From positions 7,068,001 through 7,132,000 of the forward strand of contig NZ_CP107939.1 in NCBI RefSeq assembly GCF_036046055.1: a stretch of DNA of 64,000 bases. The letters run 5' to 3'. The DNA is from Nocardia sp. NBC_00403. Lineage in GTDB: Bacteria > Actinomycetota > Actinomycetes > Mycobacteriales > Mycobacteriaceae. Made by a program: the position numbers and the translations under genes. The notes under the pieces are model-generated. The model worked only from the letters and a program-made list of their open reading frames with translations, did not search any database and had not been told where the DNA came from. Positions 1 through 8,664 of this stretch are shown piece after piece; position 1 is the stretch's first letter, and each line of letters opens with the position of its first letter.

Positions 1-1969
1 TCATGTCGATCGCCGCCTGCGCCGCAGGGCCGTTGGTCGCACCGACGTAGACGGTGCCGTCATCTTCGATCGAGATGTTGGCGCCGGTCTCCTCGGTGAT
101 CTGGTTGATCACCTTGCCCTTGGGGCCGATGACCTCACCGATCTTGTCGACCGGGATCTTGATCGCGGTGACGCGCGGCGCGTACTGGCTCATCTCGTCC
201 GGGGTGGCGATGGCCTCGGCCATGACCTCCAGGATGGTGGTGCGTGCGTCGTGCGCCTGGGCCAGCGCACCGGCGAGCACCTGCGAGGGGATGCCGTCGA
301 GCTTGGTGTCCAGCTGCAGCGCGGTGACGAACTCACTGGTGCCCGCGACCTTGAAGTCCATGTCGCCGAAGGCATCCTCGGCGCCGAGGATGTCGGTCAG
401 CGCGACGTAACGGACCTCGTCTTCGCCCTTGTCGTTCTTGACGGTGTCGGACACCAGGCCCATGGCGATACCGGCGACCGGTGCCTTCAGCGGCACACCG
501 GCGTTGAGCAGCGACAAGGTCGAGGCGCAGACCGAGCCCATCGAGGTGGAACCGTTGGAGGACAACGCCTCCGACACCTGACGGATGGCGTAGGGGAACT
601 CTTCCTGGCTCGGCAGCACCGGCATCAGGGCCCGCTCCGCGAGCGCGCCGTGGCCAATTTCGCGGCGCTTCGGCGAACCGACGCGACCGGTCTCACCGGT
701 CGAGAACGGCGGGAAGTTGTAGTGGTGCATGTAGCGCTTGCTGGTCTCCGGGCCGAGCGAGTCGACCTGCTGCGCCATCTTCACCATGTCCAGGGTGGTG
801 ACACCCAGGATCTGGGTCTCGCCACGCTCGAACAGAGCCGAACCGTGCGCCCGCGGCACCACGGCGACCTCGGCGGAGAGTGCACGGATGTCGGCGAGAC
901 CGCGACCGTCGATGCGGAAGCCGTCCGACAGAATCCTTTGACGGACAAGCTTCTTGGTAACCGAACGGAATGCGGCGCCCAGCTCCTTCTCACGACCGAC
1001 GAAGTCGTCGCCGAGGCGAGCGAGCACGTCGACCTTGATCTCGTCGATCTTGTCCTCGCGCTGCTGCTTGTCGGCGATCGACAGCGCCTCGCCCAGCTCA
1101 CGCTTGGCGGTGCCCTCGACGGCCTCGTAGACATCGGCCTCATACGGCGGGAACAGCGGGAACTCGCCGGTCGGCTTGGCCGCCCGCGACGCGAGGTCCT
1201 GCTGCGCCTTGCACAGGCGAGCGATGAACGGCTTCGCAGCCTCGAGACCCTCGGCCACAACGGCCTCGGTCGGCGCGGTCGCGCCACCCTCGATCAGCGC
1301 GATGACCTTGTCGGTGGCCTCGGCCTCGACCATCATGATCGCGACATCGCCGGACTCGACGACGCGGCCCGCGACAACCATGTCGAACACGGCGCCCTCG
1401 AGCTGCTCGACAGTCGGGAACGCGACCCACTGGCCCTCGATCAGCGCGACACGCACGCCGCCGACCGGACCGGAGAACGGCAGACCCGCGATCTGGGTGG
1501 ACGCGGACGCGGCGTTGATGGCCACCACGTCGTAGAGATCATTGGGATCCAGGCTCATCACGGTGACGACGACCTGGATCTCGTTGCGCAGGCCGTCGAC
1601 GAACGACGGACGCAGCGGCCGGTCGATCAGGCGGCAGGTCAGGATCGCGTCGGTAGACGGCCGGCCCTCGCGACGGAAGAACGAGCCGGGGATGCGACCA
1701 GCGGCGTACATCCGCTCCTCGACGTCCACCGTCAGCGGGAAGAAGTCGAACTGGTCTTTGGGGTGCTTGCCCGCGGTGGTCGCCGACAACAGCATGGTTT
1801 CGTCGTCCAGGTACGCGACGACCGAGCCTGCGGCCTGACGGGCCAGACGGCCGGTCTCGAAGCGGATGGTGCGGGTGCCGTAGCTGCCGTTGTCGATCAG
1901 CGCGACAGACTCGAACACACCGGGTTCGACCTCTACGGCCGAGGACGTGCGTTCAGTTGTTTCGGTCAT
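1..1969 (-). CDS. pnp: polynucleotide phosphorylase (3' end outside window)
   Basis: This is a phosphorolytic 3'-to-5' exoribonuclease and RNA polymerase (PNPase, GpsI in actinobacteria). It acts in the cytoplasm in mRNA turnover. About 656 codons are visible from the ATG at 1969, which begins [19 protein letters not shown]. The first RNase PH domain is recognisable by [11 protein letters not shown] and [18 protein letters not shown]. The frame runs off the window edge inside the KH domain, where [14 protein letters not shown] is readable. The S1 domain should lie outside the window. An AG-rich stretch (gagagaag) precedes the ATG. The gene follows rpsO on the same strand, the classic rpsO-pnp order, with a hairpin in its leader. 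Confidence 0.95.
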   Translation of the reverse strand, partial: MTETTERTSSAVEVEPGVFESVALIDNGSYGTRTIRFETGRLARQAAGSVVAYLDDETMLLSATTAGKHPKDQFDFFPLTVDVEERMYAAGRIPGSFFRREGRPSTDAILTCRLIDRPLRPSFVDGLRNEIQVVVTVMSLDPNDLYDVVAINAASASTQIAGLPFSGPVGGVRVALIEGQWVAFPTVEQLEGAVFDMVVAGRVVESGDVAIMMVEAEATDKVIALIEGGATAPTEAVVAEGLEAAKPFIARLCKAQQDLASRAAKPTGEFPLFPPYEADVYEAVEGTAKRELGEALSIADKQQREDKIDEIKVDVLARLGDDFVGREKELGAAFRSVTKKLVRQRILSDGFRIDGRGLADIRALSAEVAVVPRAHGSALFERGETQILGVTTLDMVKMAQQVDSLGPETSKRYMHHYNFPPFSTGETGRVGSPKRREIGHGALAERALMPVLPSQEEFPYAIRQVSEALSSNGSTSMGSVCASTLSLLNAGVPLKAPVAGIAMGLVSDTVKNDKGEDEVRYVALTDILGAEDAFGDMDFKVAGTSEFVTALQLDTKLDGIPSQVLAGALAQAHDARTTILEVMAEAIATPDEMSQYAPRVTAIKIPVDKIGEVIGPKGKVINQITEETGANISIEDDGTVYVGATNGPAAQAAIDM

Positions 1970-1994
1970 TTTCTTCTCTCAACCTCTCGTCTTC

Positions 1995-2027
1995 GCCGAG
2001 TCGAGCGCGTCATGGGCGCGACTCGGC
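1995..2027 (-). promoter_or_regulatory. leader stem-loop just upstream of pnp
   Basis: A perfect 9-bp inverted repeat (gccgagtcg at 1995-2003, cgactcggc at 2019-2027) lies 26 nt upstream of the pnp start. E. coli PNPase is autoregulated through an RNase III-cleaved leader stem. A similar role here is only an inference from position. Confidence 0.4.
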
Positions 2028-2242
2028 TATTCGTCAGCCGTACCGGATACGGGCGCGCGGCAACCCTCCTGGCTGCAACGCGCGCACCCGGCCAGATCCC
2101 CTTGGATTCGGCGACGCGGAGGCGGTCATCGATCGAAGCCCGCCGGCGGAGTTTCACCTGCCGGGAGGCCACTACCGAAGACCGACGCCACGCGGCGGGT
2201 GCATACGGCTGTGCAATGTTGTCGTGTAGATGGGTGATGCTG

Positions 2243-2272
2243 TCTTTAGCAACCTACAAGCAGTCGCGACAA
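2243..2272 (-). promoter_or_regulatory. possible pnp promoter
   Basis: On the minus strand TTGTCG (2267-2272) and TAAAGA (2243-2248) are separated by 18 bp. They lie between the rpsO terminator-like hairpin and pnp. The match to a housekeeping sigma-factor promoter is moderate. The pnp leader would be about 270 nt long. Apart from this promoter and the stem-loop, I see nothing else in the 1970-2295 leader. Confidence 0.3.
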
Positions 2273-2295
2273 CTTTTACCCCTCATACACAAATA

Positions 2296-2328
2296 GCCAA
2301 CGGGGAGATTGTATGCCTCCCCGTTGGC
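2296..2328 (-). terminator. hairpin between rpsO and pnp
   Basis: A perfect 12-bp inverted repeat with a 9-nt loop starts about 40 nt after the rpsO stop. On the minus strand it is followed by TATTTGTGTATG, only weakly T-rich. It could be a terminator or partial attenuator that separates rpsO and pnp expression. Confidence 0.6.
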
Positions 2329-2368
2329 GGGTTCGCCGACTACCTCCGGTAGCCGGTGTGTCGAGCGA

Positions 2369-2638
2369 TCAGCGACGCAGGCCGAGACGCTCGATGAGGG
2401 AACGGTAACGCGCGATGTCGCTCTTCTGCAGGTACTTCGAGAGGCGACGACGACGGCCGATCAGCGCGAGCAGGCCGTGGCGCGTGTGGTGATCGTGCTT
2501 GTGCACCTTCAGGTGCTCGGTGAGGTCGGAGATCCGCTTGGACAGCAGCGCGATCTGGGCCTCCGGCGAACCGGTGTCCTTCTCGTGCAGGCCGTACTCG
2601 GCGAGAATTGCCGACTTCTGTTCGGTGGTCAGTGCCAT
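2369..2638 (-). CDS. rpsO: 30S ribosomal protein S15
   Basis: The 89-residue product has the family length and starts [16 protein letters not shown]. Characteristic S15 segments are [31 protein letters not shown] and the C-terminal RLGLRR. S15 binds 16S rRNA in the platform of the small subunit. The ATG at 2638 is preceded by ataggag, with slightly long spacing. The gene sits between ribF upstream and pnp downstream, all on the minus strand, as in mycobacteria. A hairpin after the stop may uncouple it from pnp. Confidence 0.97.
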   Translation of the reverse strand: MALTTEQKSAILAEYGLHEKDTGSPEAQIALLSKRISDLTEHLKVHKHDHHTRHGLLALIGRRRRLSKYLQKSDIARYRSLIERLGLRR

Positions 2639-2767
2639 GGGGCATCCACTCCTATTTCTCAGTCCCGCGCTCGGAATCCGGTTGCCCGGCTGGGCGCCAC
2701 CGCGGACCGCAGCAAACCCGAGGATCCACCTTACCGGATGAATTCCGGTGAACCGAATCGCGGTCGC

Positions 2768-3754
2768 TCAGGCCTCGGGCGCTGTCGCCGTGTCGGTGGC
2801 GCCGAGCACCTTTCGGGCGTTGTCCACGTCGCGACCCATCGCTTCGAGCAGCTCTTCGATCGAATCGAACTTGCGCATCCCACGCAGGTGCTCCACGAAG
2901 TCCACCGCGACATGCTGACCATAGAGATCGGCCTCGCCGTCGAGCACGTACGCCTCGACCGTCCTGGCGCGGCCGGAGAAAGTGGGGTTGGTGCCGACCG
3001 AGATCGCGGCCATCGCACGCTCGCCCGGTGTCACCGTGCCGATGGTCGGACCGGGGCCCAGCACGGTGAACCAGCCCGCGTACACGCCGTCGGCGGGGAT
3101 CGCCGCGTGCATCGGCGGCGCGACATTCGCGGTGGGAAAACCGAGTTGCTTGCCGCGTCCGTCGCCGTGCACCACAACGCCCTCGACACGGTGTGGCCTG
3201 CCGAGCGCTTCGGCGGCCGCGCCCATATCGCCCGCGTCGACGCAGGCACGAATGTAGGTGGAGGAGAAGGTGACCGCGTGCTCGCCGATCAGCTTCACAC
3301 CGTCGACCTCGAAACCGAACCGATCACCGAGCTCGCGCATGGTGTCGATGGTGCCTGCGGCCTTCTTGCCGAAGGTGAAATTGTCCCCCACCACCACCTC
3401 GACCACGTGCAGCCGCTCGACCAGCAGATCGTGCACATAGCGGGCCGGTGTCAGCTTCATGAATTCCTGGGTGAACGGTATGACACAGAACACATCGACA
3501 CCGAGTTCCTCGGCCAACTCCGCCCGCCGGGTCAACGTGGTCAGCTGCGCAGGATGCGAGCCGGGGCGCACCACCTCCATGGGGTGCGGGTCGAAGGTCA
3601 TCAGCACCGCGGGAACACCGCGCGCGGCAGCGGCCTTCACGGCCCGGCTGATCAGCTGCGCGTGACCGCGGTGCACACCGTCGAACACACCGATCGTGAG
3701 TACACACCGCCCCCAGTCCGCGGGCACCTCGTCGAGACTTCGCCATCTCTGCAC
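2768..3754 (-). CDS. ribF: bifunctional riboflavin kinase / FAD synthetase
   Basis: The enzyme phosphorylates riboflavin to FMN and adenylylates FMN to FAD. The N-terminal nucleotidyltransferase domain shows GVFDGVHRGHAQLI (HxGH motif near residue 25) and TFDPHPMEVV. The C-terminal riboflavin kinase domain contains GKQLGFPTANV and GEADLYGQHVAVDF. I chose the GTG at 3754 (VQRWRSLDEVP) because it gives 328 residues, the usual size. The same frame stays open upstream to 4345, but that part is low-complexity repeat-derived sequence and is probably not coding. Upstream lies the repeat patch at 3779-4100. Confidence 0.95.
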   Translation of the reverse strand: MQRWRSLDEVPADWGRCVLTIGVFDGVHRGHAQLISRAVKAAAARGVPAVLMTFDPHPMEVVRPGSHPAQLTTLTRRAELAEELGVDVFCVIPFTQEFMKLTPARYVHDLLVERLHVVEVVVGDNFTFGKKAAGTIDTMRELGDRFGFEVDGVKLIGEHAVTFSSTYIRACVDAGDMGAAAEALGRPHRVEGVVVHGDGRGKQLGFPTANVAPPMHAAIPADGVYAGWFTVLGPGPTIGTVTPGERAMAAISVGTNPTFSGRARTVEAYVLDGEADLYGQHVAVDFVEHLRGMRKFDSIEELLEAMGRDVDNARKVLGATDTATAPEA

Positions 3755-3778
3755 AGTCCGCAGCCTATCTTGCACAGC

Positions 3779-4100
3779 CGAACACAGTCCGACCGAAGTC
3801 CGTGCAGAGCCGGAGCAAAGCCCGAGACAGCCACCGATCTCACACAACCCGACGCAGTCCCATCGAAATCCAGCCCGAGCCGGAGCAACGCCGGGGGCAG
3901 CCGCCGATCTCAACCAGCCCGACGGAGTCCGGCTCGGCCCGGCGCACAGTGCGGGAGCGGAGCTGAAGGTAGCCACTGTTCGCACCCAACCCGACGGAGT
4001 CCAAGCCGAGCCGTAACAAGCCGGAGGTAGCCGCATCCGGCGCAGCCCAGCCGAAGCAGGCATCGAGCCGCAGCAAATCCGAAAGGTAGCCGCCCATCCT
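3779..4100. repeat. degenerate tandem repeat patch, period about 70 bp
   Basis: Four to five imperfect copies share the elements acccgacgSagtcc, agccggagcaa and ggtagccgc or gcagccgcc, spaced about 68-75 bp apart. The patch fills the gap between the divergently transcribed ribF and metal-regulator genes. It keeps long frames open by composition, but no recognisable protein is encoded. Confidence 0.5.
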
Positions 4101-4205
4101 GCGTAGTCGGGGCAGCGTGAGGCCCCGATGTCACACAACGCTTCCGGTGTCGTATACGGAGGGTGAATACGGCGTTCGCCCGTGCGGCGCGATGTGTGAT
4201 TCGGC

Positions 4206-4217
4206 AGGCATATGCCT
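4206..4217. promoter_or_regulatory. 12-bp palindrome upstream of the DtxR-family gene
   Basis: AGGCATATGCCT is a perfect palindrome about 140 bp before the chosen start of the regulator. DtxR-family repressors bind palindromes and often autoregulate, so this is a candidate operator. It also contains an in-frame ATG (4212) that would give a longer protein. Confidence 0.35.
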
Positions 4218-4352
4218 AAGCTCGGGTATGTGCCCGGTAAACGAGATATCGCCACCCGACGCGAGCTGGCCGACACCTCGGCGCAGCTCAGAGATGCCGC
4301 GCAGCAGGCAGGCGGCCCGACGCACGGTGAACCGCACGGCAGCACCGTGACG

Positions 4353-5021
4353 ATGGCGCCGGTGCTCTCGTCGGTGGCTCAGGACTACCTCAAGGTGATC
4401 TGGACCGCGCAGGAGTGGTCGCAGGAGAAGGTGTCGACGAAGCTGCTGGCCGAGCGGATCGGCGTTTCGGCCTCCACCGTCTCCGAGGCGGTCCGCAAAC
4501 TCGCCGATCAAGGTCTGGTAGAACACGCTCGCTACGGCTCCATCACGCTCACCGAGGACGGCCGCCTCGCGGCCATCGCCATGGTGCGCAGGCACCGGCT
4601 GATCGAAACGTTCCTGGTCAGTGAGCTGGGCTACGGCTGGGACGAGGTGCACGACGAGGCCGAGGTGCTCGAGCACGCCGTCTCCGAACTCCTGATGGCC
4701 CGTATCGACGCCAAACTCGGCTTCCCGGACCGCGACCCGCACGGTGACCCCATCCCCTCGGTCGACGGCGCCGTCCCCACCCCACCGGCCCGCCAGCTCA
4801 GTGACTTCGCGGCCGCCGAATCCGGCCGCGTCGCCCGCATCTCCGATGCCGATCCCGACATGCTGCGCTACTTCGACTCCGTCGGCATCGCCCTCGACAC
4901 ACCGATCGCCGTCGTGGAACGTCGCGACTTCGCAGGCACCATCGCCATCCGCATCGAGGACCGCACCATCGACCTCGGCAGCCCCGCCGCCCAGGCCATC
5001 TGGCTCACCACCACCGACTGA
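4353..5021 (+). CDS. mntR: DtxR/MntR-family metal-dependent regulator (SirR-like)
   Basis: This is a metal-responsive transcriptional repressor. From the ATG at 4353 the protein has 222 residues. It has a winged-helix domain (SSVAQDYLKVIW, LAERIGVSASTVSEAVRKL), a dimerisation/metal domain (MVRRHRLIETFLVSELGY, HDEAEVLEHAVS, with His, Glu and Cys-free ligands typical of MntR) and an SH3-like tail ending LGSPAAQAIWLTTTD. In M. tuberculosis the ribF neighbour Rv2788 (SirR/MntR) is closely similar. The frame is open from 4212, adding 47 residues, and a GTG at 4347 is another option. I prefer 4347/4353 because homologs begin near SSVAQDYLKVIW and a palindrome sits in the extension. It is divergent from ribF. 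The physiological metal, Mn or Fe, cannot be read from sequence. Confidence 0.9.
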   Translation: MAPVLSSVAQDYLKVIWTAQEWSQEKVSTKLLAERIGVSASTVSEAVRKLADQGLVEHARYGSITLTEDGRLAAIAMVRRHRLIETFLVSELGYGWDEVHDEAEVLEHAVSELLMARIDAKLGFPDRDPHGDPIPSVDGAVPTPPARQLSDFAAAESGRVARISDADPDMLRYFDSVGIALDTPIAVVERRDFAGTIAIRIEDRTIDLGSPAAQAIWLTTTD

Positions 5022-5101
5022 CCGCGCACCCACCGGGCCCCCTCAGCGCTGCTTCGACGAAAGCACCTCTGGGACAACGCAAGAGCCGATACGGTGCCCT
5101 C

Positions 5102-5242
5102 GTGGCAGCGCCAATGCGTGACCCGTCTCCGCAGCTGGGGCTTCTCGATCTTTCTGTTGATCTGTCCGTGCCGGAGGTCTACTCGGGGACCGCAGCCTTC
5201 TCTCACATCACACGGATGAAGATGCCCGGCGCCCCGCAATGA
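5102..5242 (+). CDS. possible small protein or gene remnant, 46 codons
   Basis: A GTG-started frame reads VAAPMRDPSPQLGLLDLSV and continues to ...TRMKMPGAPQ before TGA. Composition looks coding-like, but I do not recognise it. It may be the 5' remnant of a decayed gene. It sits in the 310-bp gap between the metal regulator and the convergent lipoprotein gene, and I see nothing else there. Confidence 0.2.
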   Translation: MAAPMRDPSPQLGLLDLSVDLSVPEVYSGTAAFSHITRMKMPGAPQ

Positions 5243-5331
5243 AAATGCTCTTGCAGGAAGACATCTCGCGACCTGCACGCAGGCGTTGGGCGAGGAGATG
5301 CTCGGGTTCCGCTGCGGGCAGCCAGCGGCCC

Positions 5332-6141
5332 TCAGCACGGTGGGAAGTAGCGCTGCAGACGAGCGGGGACGCCGTCGGCGAGGGCTTCGGTCCAGCAGGT
5401 GTCGTGTGGGAAGCCGACGTAGGTGGTCCAGCCGTCCGGGTTGTGGACGACGATGCGCTGGGAGTCGCCGGGGACATTCCAGACGATGACCGCCCAGCCG
5501 CCCTCGCAATCGGAAACCGCGGCCGGGGCGGCGGCGAGGTATGGCGGAGCGTCGAGGTCGTCGACGATCGCTTCCGCGGTGCACGGTGGCGGCACCGGAT
5601 CTTCGAATCGCAGTACGCCGGACACGATCTGGCCGGGTGCGGTCACGAAGGCGCTGTGCATGCCCTCGGGCACCGGCGACGATCCTGGCGGCGGTTGCAT
5701 GGTGAACAGGTAGCAGCCGACCGGGACGGCGAAGGTGGTGGTGCCGTTCCCGTCCGTGGTCCCGGTCCATTGCCGCGTCTCGGCCGTCTCGCCGACCGGA
5801 ATGTCACGCCGCGCAGGGTCACACGGCTGTATTAGTCGAACCGCCACCGGCACGTTCGGAACTGCGCCGCCGGATACGGTCAGCGTCTTGATGACCAACG
5901 CCGAGTTGTCCGGAGGTGGGAAGATCGGCGGCGCCTCGGGTGCGGCCAGGGAGGGAATAGTGGTTCCCTGCGGCGCGCCCGGATGGGTCGTCGACCCCGG
6001 CGCTGTGCCCGTACTCGTCACCGCTACCGAACCCCCGCGCGATGACACTGACGATTCATTGCCAGCACCGCAAGCAACGGCGGCCACGACCACCGCGGCG
6101 CAGACCATTGCCCGCTGAACGACACGCATCCCCATTGCCAT
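5332..6141 (-). CDS. secreted lipoprotein with beta-sandwich-like domain, function unknown
   Basis: The 269-residue protein begins MAMGMRVVQRAM, followed by a hydrophobic signal segment ending AAVACGAG, a plausible though non-ideal lipobox with Cys near residue 24. A Ser/Thr/Pro-rich linker follows to about residue 75. Then comes a domain reading VPNVPVAVRLIQPC and GTTDGNGTTTFAVPVGCYLF, which resembles transthyretin/Cna-B-like folds. The rest is Cys-containing (DTCW, YFPPC end), so disulfides are likely after export. ATGs at 6141, 6135 and 6129 are all possible starts; ggaagg lies immediately upstream. No clear operon partner. Confidence 0.7.
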   Translation of the reverse strand: MAMGMRVVQRAMVCAAVVVAAVACGAGNESSVSSRGGSVAVTSTGTAPGSTTHPGAPQGTTIPSLAAPEAPPIFPPPDNSALVIKTLTVSGGAVPNVPVAVRLIQPCDPARRDIPVGETAETRQWTGTTDGNGTTTFAVPVGCYLFTMQPPPGSSPVPEGMHSAFVTAPGQIVSGVLRFEDPVPPPCTAEAIVDDLDAPPYLAAAPAAVSDCEGGWAVIVWNVPGDSQRIVVHNPDGWTTYVGFPHDTCWTEALADGVPARLQRYFPPC

Positions 6142-6360
6142 CGGCCTTCCGATCGATCGTGCCTCCTGACATCTGAACTATCGCCCGGACGGCAGCCGGA
6201 GTTAACCCAGGTCAACCCTCATACGCAAGGTCGCAGTCCGGTCCGTTCCGGGACCTACACCCGACCTGATGGGCTACCTACACTGCGGCTGGCACGACCG
6301 CCTGGGTCAGCACAGCACCACGACTAGCGCGACCGACGTAACAGAACAGGACCGCCGCTG

Positions 6361-6783
6361 TCAGCGGGAGAGGAAGTCGAGGAGGGCTCGAAATTCTGGG
6401 AGCGAAAGGTAGCCGTCGCCGTTGGTGTCGGCGGCGGCCAGGAGGGATACGGCTGGTTCGTCGATGCGGCCCGCACCGACATGGCGGATCAGGGATTCGA
6501 GTTCGTCGACAGAGATTTGACCGTCGCCGTTGGTGTCGAAGACGCGGAAGGCGGCGTCGGCGTCGGTGACCTCTATGCGGCCTGCGACGAGAGCGGCGTC
6601 GAATTCGGCCTTGGAGACCAGGAAGTCGCCGTTGGTGTCGGCGGCCGCGACCAGGCGTTCGATCGCCTCGGCATCGACGTCCAGTCCGAGGGCGCGGATG
6701 CCCTCGGTGATGTCGTCCACCGAAACCAGCCCGTCGCCATCACGATCCCACAGTTCGAAAGTGTCGACCGGTCGTTCACTCAT
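6361..6783 (-). CDS. EF-hand calcium-binding protein (calerythrin-like)
   Basis: The 140-residue protein starts MSERPVDTFELWDRDGDG. It carries four EF-hand loops in the canonical 12-residue spacing: DRDGDGLVSVDD, DTNGDFLVSKAE, DTNGDGQISVDE and DTNGDGYLSLPE. Loop 2 has Phe instead of Gly at position 6, the weakest of the four. No signal peptide or membrane segment is seen, so it is probably cytosolic. Such calmodulin-like proteins occur in actinomycetes as calcium buffers or sensors. The frame is open upstream to 6999, but that part lacks coding character. It stands alone between two intergenic gaps. Confidence 0.88.
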   Translation of the reverse strand: MSERPVDTFELWDRDGDGLVSVDDITEGIRALGLDVDAEAIERLVAAADTNGDFLVSKAEFDAALVAGRIEVTDADAAFRVFDTNGDGQISVDELESLIRHVGAGRIDEPAVSLLAAADTNGDGYLSLPEFRALLDFLSR

Positions 6784-7174
6784 TGCCCATGCCTTCCCAC
6801 CGCCGCCGATCCCGAGTGCCCGCGTCCGGTCACTGGCCACTCTACGGATTCCGTTGTGCCGGAGCCTGTCCGGGCGAGCGGCGCAGGAGGCACAAGCCTG
6901 CCACTCGCTACGCCCGCAGCCGCTACATCGCGGTGCGCATCGGAGCCGACGGCATCGCGGGCGATTTGTGCTCGGCTGAGGCAGGTGAACTCCGGCCACA
7001 TCACCGGAGAATTCTGGATCGCCCGCGAGCTGCCGCGCAGGTCCCCGACTGCGGCGACGTGACCACGTCCAGCAGTCTGGTGGTCGTCAGCCGATGTCCG
7101 CTGCGAGCTGCGGGGACTACCTGAATTCGAGCAGCGGATCCCGAGACCCCGCAGTCCATGTCGCCCCCTCCGGC
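6784..7174. other. intergenic gap with one loose hairpin
   Basis: No convincing gene is seen between the EF-hand gene and the DUF4345 gene. An 8-bp inverted repeat (ctgcgggg at 7108-7115, ccccgcag at 7147-7154) follows the DUF4345 stop. It could be a weak terminator, but it has a 31-nt loop and no T-run. Confidence 0.4.
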
Positions 7175-7588
7175 TCAGGCCGGAGCCGTGACGCCGCGAG
7201 TGTCGCGCTCGAAGCGCGTTTCCTCGCCCCTGGACAGCACAAAGAACACGGGCGGGAGCACAAGCTCGATCGCGGTGAGCACGATCTGGAACCAGTGCGG
7301 CCAGCCGTAGACGGCCAGCGATATCCCGCGTCCGACAGCGCCGAGCAGGAAGATTCCGGCGAGCCAGCGGATCGCCACCGCCGAGATCGGCGACTGCCGT
7401 GCGGCCCAGATCCACACGACGCCGTAACCGACGAAGATCGCGCCGAAGAATCGAGTCTGGCTGTCGGCGGTCACGCCGGAGGAACCCATGTCCGGGATGC
7501 CATCGATGCCGAATCCCAGGTGAAAGAACCCGATCGCCACACACGCGACACCCATTGCCATCGTGAGCCATTTGAGTACGGCGGTCAT
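7175..7588 (-). CDS. DUF4345-type four-helix membrane protein
   Basis: The 137-residue product has about four hydrophobic segments (WLTMAMGVACVAIGFFHLGF, FFGAIFVGYGVVWIWAA, AIRWLAGIFLLGAVGRGIS and IVLTAIELVLPPVFFVLS). It fits the short DUF4345 membrane-protein pattern, whose biochemical function is unknown. It is divergent from the TetR gene at 7725. The two sit around paired palindromes, so this gene is the likely regulatory target. Confidence 0.8.
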   Translation of the reverse strand: MTAVLKWLTMAMGVACVAIGFFHLGFGIDGIPDMGSSGVTADSQTRFFGAIFVGYGVVWIWAARQSPISAVAIRWLAGIFLLGAVGRGISLAVYGWPHWFQIVLTAIELVLPPVFFVLSRGEETRFERDTRGVTAPA

Positions 7589-7656
7589 GAAATTCCTCCC
7601 GGATGTGCGGGGCGTTTAGCGCTGGCACACTACGACCTTCGGGCGATGAGCCAACT

Positions 7657-7716
7657 AGTAGACGTTTGTCTACTAAGCCCGACCCTACGACGCTTAGTAG
7701 ACAAACGTCAACTAAG
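7657..7716. promoter_or_regulatory. paired palindromic operators between DUF4345 and TetR genes
   Basis: Two near-identical sites face each other. Site 1 is AGTAGAC-GTTT-GTCTACT at 7657-7674. Site 2 is AGTAGAC-AAAC-GTCAACT at 7696-7713. Together they form an almost perfect larger inverted repeat with one mismatch per 21-nt arm. Their place in the divergent spacer fits TetR binding and autoregulation. TAAGCT at 7712-7717 is 8 nt before the regulator's GTG, suggesting a leaderless or near-leaderless transcript. Confidence 0.75.
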
Positions 7717-7724
7717 CTCACACG

Positions 7725-8315
7725 GTGCCCACCCGCCGCCGCCTCTCCCCCGACGAACGCCGCCGCCTACTGCTGGACGCCGGTGCGAAGCTGTTCGCCG
7801 AACGCGCGTACGACACCGTGCTGATGGAAGACGTCGCGACCGCAGCAGGGGTGTCGCGGGCCCTGCTCTACCGGCATTTCCCCACCAAGAGAGATCTCTT
7901 CGCGGGGGTCTATCAGCTAGCCGCGGACCGGCTGCTCGTGGCAACGAAACTCGATACCGAAACCCCACTGCGAGAACAACTCTCAGCGGGCCTGGACGCC
8001 CACTTCGACTACTTCGAGGCCAACGGCACAACAGTGATCACCGCCAACAAGGTGCTCGCGGGCGACCCCACCATCCAGGCCATCATCACCGGCGAACTCG
8101 GCGAGCTACGCCACCGACTGCTCGAGGTGATCGGCGTCGAAGGCGCCACCCGGGATACCACCTCCGCCATCCTGATGAGCTGGCTCACCTTCGTCCGCGT
8201 GCTATCGATCGAGTGGCTGGAAAACCGCGCCTTCTCCCGCGCCGAACTCCGTGAGGTCTGCATCGGCGCACTGCTCGGCGCACTCGAACCCGTTCTCGGC
8301 GCCCGGGACGAGTGA
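7725..8315 (+). CDS. TetR-family transcriptional regulator
   Basis: The 196-residue protein begins with GTG. The N-terminal DNA-binding domain is clear: RRRLLLDAGAKLFAERAYD, then the helix-turn-helix VATAAGVSRALLYRHFPTKR at about residues 40-60. The C-terminal ligand domain is unassigned (LREQLSAGLDAHFDYFEANG, WLTFVRVLSIEWLENRAF). It is divergent from the DUF4345 membrane-protein gene, with two operator-like palindromes in the 136-bp spacer. This is the usual layout of a TetR repressor controlling itself and a neighbouring membrane or detoxification gene. The effector is unknown. Confidence 0.92.
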   Translation: MPTRRRLSPDERRRLLLDAGAKLFAERAYDTVLMEDVATAAGVSRALLYRHFPTKRDLFAGVYQLAADRLLVATKLDTETPLREQLSAGLDAHFDYFEANGTTVITANKVLAGDPTIQAIITGELGELRHRLLEVIGVEGATRDTTSAILMSWLTFVRVLSIEWLENRAFSRAELREVCIGALLGALEPVLGARDE

Positions 8316-8664
8316 TCGGCAGCAGTCGGGCTCGGACATCGCATATCCGCAGCGGCCCGAATCGAACTCGGCTCAGGGCTTCTCGACAGCCGACGATACG
8401 GTTCGGACGCGGCGGGGAGCTCGCCATACATGCGGACAGGCTCATGACGCCACCAGCATTCGCGATATGACGGCGGCCGGGTCCATTCATGGATTCCCAC
8501 CATGCCCAGCAGTGCCGACGGACTGTCGGCGAAAACATCCCTGCAATCCTTCTCGGCACCGAACCTCTCGCTGGCCGGGTCGAACTACAGCTGATATCCC
8601 TGTCTCACAGAATATTCAGCGCCGTGTCGTAGACATTGGTGTAGTCCGACAGCACGGGCACGAT
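8316..8664. other. intergenic gap, nothing recognised
   Basis: The gap lies between the TetR gene and the convergent truB. Frames on both strands lack coding character, and I found no strong hairpin or repeat. Confidence 0.5.

Noticed and set aside
251..2296. Very long plus-strand open frame of 681 codons
   Set aside because: It is antisense to pnp and arises from high-GC third-position bias; pnp matches a known family across its length.
3755..4345. N-terminal extension of RibF
   Set aside because: The extra 197 residues come from degenerate repeat DNA, and the GTG at 3754 gives the family length.
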